This document shows, piece after piece, positions 15,383-16,601 of a stretch of 16,601 bases of DNA (the first letter of the stretch is position 1; each line of letters starts with the position of its first letter). Origin of the DNA: Verrucomicrobiota bacterium (GTDB lineage: Bacteria; Verrucomicrobiota; Verrucomicrobiia; Limisphaerales; SXQI01); contig WBXJ01000037.1 in the NCBI GenBank assembly GCA_008933045.1, forward strand, positions 1 through 16,601, given 5' to 3'. The position numbers and the translations under genes are program-made. The notes under the pieces were generated by a model, which was not told the DNA's origin, searched no databases, and saw only the letters and a program-made list of their open reading frames with translations.

Positions 15383-15401
15383 TTGAGGTTTAACACCTCA
15401 A
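15383..15401. promoter_or_regulatory. Inverted repeat in the divergent promoter region
   Basis: TTGAGGT-TTAAC-ACCTCAA forms a perfect 7-bp stem with a 5-base loop. It lies between the divergent methyltransferase (start 15355) and pseudouridine synthase (start 15456), in an 85-100 base gap that must contain both promoters. It could be an operator or a leader hairpin. No T-tract follows that would mark a terminator on either strand. Confidence 0.3.
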
Positions 15402-15455
15402 TTTCTCATACGAAAGTTGATTGCCACCAGGGCGTCGGTCGTATTCCCTTAACAG

Positions 15456-16601
15456 ATGATTCGGTCTGATAAATATCCACGTCACGGTTTAGCTCGCGCA
15501 CTTTCCAAGCTCAACTTTTGCTCACGCCGCAAAGCGGTTGAGCTGATCCGATCCGGTGCCGTCCTCGTCAATGGGATCGCGCGCCTCGATCCCGAGTGGC
15601 CAGTGCATGTGGGGCAAGAACACATCGAAGTCAGCGGGCGGAAGGTCGAAAAACTAAGTGACGTTTACGTCATGATCAATAAACCACGAGGGATCGCCAC
15701 GCAATCAACCGACCCACAAGGCAGGCTCGTGCTCCTCGAGACCCTCTCGGAATTGCCATCGTTGGTCGTGGTAGGCAGCCTCGATAAAACCAGCGAAGGT
15801 CTGCTTCTACTCTCCAACGACACGGTCTGGGGGGCGCGCCTCTCGGATCCACACACAAAGTTGGAAAAAACTTATCACGCCCAAATTACTGGAGAAGCCG
15901 ACTCTGCGTTGCTTCAGAAAATTCAGGCCAGCGCGAGCGAACTCGGGGGCGTTCGGAATGCCACATTGCTGCGTTCGGAGGCGAGTAACTCGTGGATAGA
16001 AATCGTCATCGACGAACGGAAGAACTTCAACATCCGACCAACTCTCGAAACCCTCGGCATCAAGGTTCTCAGACTCATTCGCGTCGCCATCGGTAAAGTA
16101 TGGCTCGGCAACATCTCTCAGGGCGGACACCGTCCGCTGACGGATACCGAGATTCGCGAACTAAGCAACATCGCCGCCGCCCACCACACCCCCTCGGCAC
16201 AAAGCCACGCAGCTAAACACAACCCGCTACGTCGTAAGCGCGATCCACGGAGCAAAACGCGCCCACCACAGCGCAGACCCCACGTACCGGTGGATCCCAC
16301 GGATTCCGGTTCTGCGAAGCCCGAATTTCGCACGGTCGGTCAATTGCTCCGGCCTGAAACGCGACCCAATGCCCCAACCCAAAGTGCGGAACGTCCTCCG
16401 GCTCGACCTGATTTTCGGCCAGCCAGCCGGGCTAACCGCCTTGATCGCAAACCAAACGCCCCCTCGGTTCGTTCCGGTCGCCCGCCAGCGAGGTCTGGGG
16501 ATTACCGCGTTGATCGCAAACCAAACGCCCCCTCGGTTCGTTCCGGTCGCCCGCCAGCTAGGTCTGGGGATTACCGCGTTGATCGCAAACCAAACGCCCC
16601 C
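15456..16601 (+). CDS. RsuA/RluB-family pseudouridine synthase with long basic repeat tail (3' end outside window)
   Basis: This frame is open from ATG 15456 to the window end (382 codons so far); an in-frame TAA at 15450 rules out an earlier start. An S4 RNA-binding domain (about 11-63, SRRKAVELIRSGAVLVNG) precedes the pseudouridine synthase domain (about 70-235). The catalytic motif reads VGSLDKTSEGLLLLSND, with D110 as the expected catalytic aspartate and KTYHAQITG (138-146) following. Two deviations stand out: the usual GRLD is GSLD, and the usual N-x-Q-I/V-R-R-M element is KNFNIRPTLETLG (189-201). It probably isomerises a uridine in rRNA, but the site cannot be assigned, and the changes may alter activity. 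From about residue 245 the protein is disordered, rich in R, P and K, and ends in tandem 23-residue repeats. Confidence 0.88.
   Translation, partial: MIRSDKYPRHGLARALSKLNFCSRRKAVELIRSGAVLVNGIARLDPEWPVHVGQEHIEVSGRKVEKLSDVYVMINKPRGIATQSTDPQGRLVLLETLSELPSLVVVGSLDKTSEGLLLLSNDTVWGARLSDPHTKLEKTYHAQITGEADSALLQKIQASASELGGVRNATLLRSEASNSWIEIVIDERKNFNIRPTLETLGIKVLRLIRVAIGKVWLGNISQGGHRPLTDTEIRELSNIAAAHHTPSAQSHAAKHNPLRRKRDPRSKTRPPQRRPHVPVDPTDSGSAKPEFRTVGQLLRPETRPNAPTQSAERPPARPDFRPASRANRLDRKPNAPSVRSGRPPARSGDYRVDRKPNAPSVRSGRPPARSGDYRVDRKPNAP
16441..16601 (+). repeat. 69-bp tandem repeat in the pseudouridine synthase tail
   Basis: Two full 69-bp units (16441-16509, 16510-16578) and the first 23 bases of a third (16579-16601, cut by the window end) encode a 23-residue unit, R-L/V-DRKPNAPSVRSGRPPARSGDY. 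Allowing for the first bases, units 1 and 2 differ by one synonymous change (G at 16490, T at 16559). The near identity at the DNA level points to recent expansion by slippage or unequal recombination. Confidence 0.93.

Noticed and set aside
16441..16601. CRISPR-like array at the right end
   Set aside because: The repeats are head-to-tail 69-bp coding units without unique spacers, and they remain in the reading frame of the pseudouridine synthase.

Overview
The window looks like a chromosomal stretch from a Verrucomicrobiota-like (PVC group) Gram-negative bacterium. This placement is an inference from the gene set: alternative complex III (ACIII) next to a cbb3-like module, a pseudouridine synthase with a long basic tail, and mostly weak Shine-Dalgarno signals. 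No rRNA or other phylogenetic marker is present to confirm it.

Left part, about 1-3425, plus strand: the 3' part of a type I restriction-modification (defence) locus. It holds the C-terminal end of a RhuM-family protein, a 28-codon chimeric ORF joining the first codons of hsdR to the last codons of an hsdS, a HEPN/nucleotidyltransferase (HepT/MntA-like) toxin-antitoxin pair, and a complete hsdR. A perfect 47-bp direct repeat (130-176 and 1033-1079) brackets the hsdS remnant and the toxin-antitoxin pair. This suggests that the block was inserted into, or duplicated at, the start of hsdR. The hsdM gene and a full hsdS are not in the window and probably lie upstream.

Centre, 14415 down to 3430, minus strand: one compact respiratory operon in the order actA-actB-actC-actD-actE-actF, a small conserved membrane protein, a CcoN-like integral membrane protein, a FixO/CcoO-like monoheme cytochrome c, and a membrane-anchored monoheme cytochrome c. 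Several genes overlap by 1-4 bases, which points to translational coupling. ACIII oxidises membrane quinol and passes electrons to c-type cytochromes. The last three genes look like a cbb3-oxidase module, but the CcoN-like protein lacks every histidine that should bind the two hemes and CuB. It therefore cannot work as an ordinary oxygen reductase, and this is the most interesting observation in the window. The operon meets hsdR tail to tail with only 4 bases between the stop codons.

Right part: a minus-strand class I SAM-dependent methyltransferase (15355-14672) upstream of the respiratory operon. Divergent from it is a plus-strand RsuA/RluB-type pseudouridine synthase (15456 to beyond the window end), with diverged motifs and a basic tail built of near-identical 69-bp repeats. 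No tRNA, rRNA, CRISPR array or transposase gene was recognised, and no gap without a gene exceeds 300 bases.
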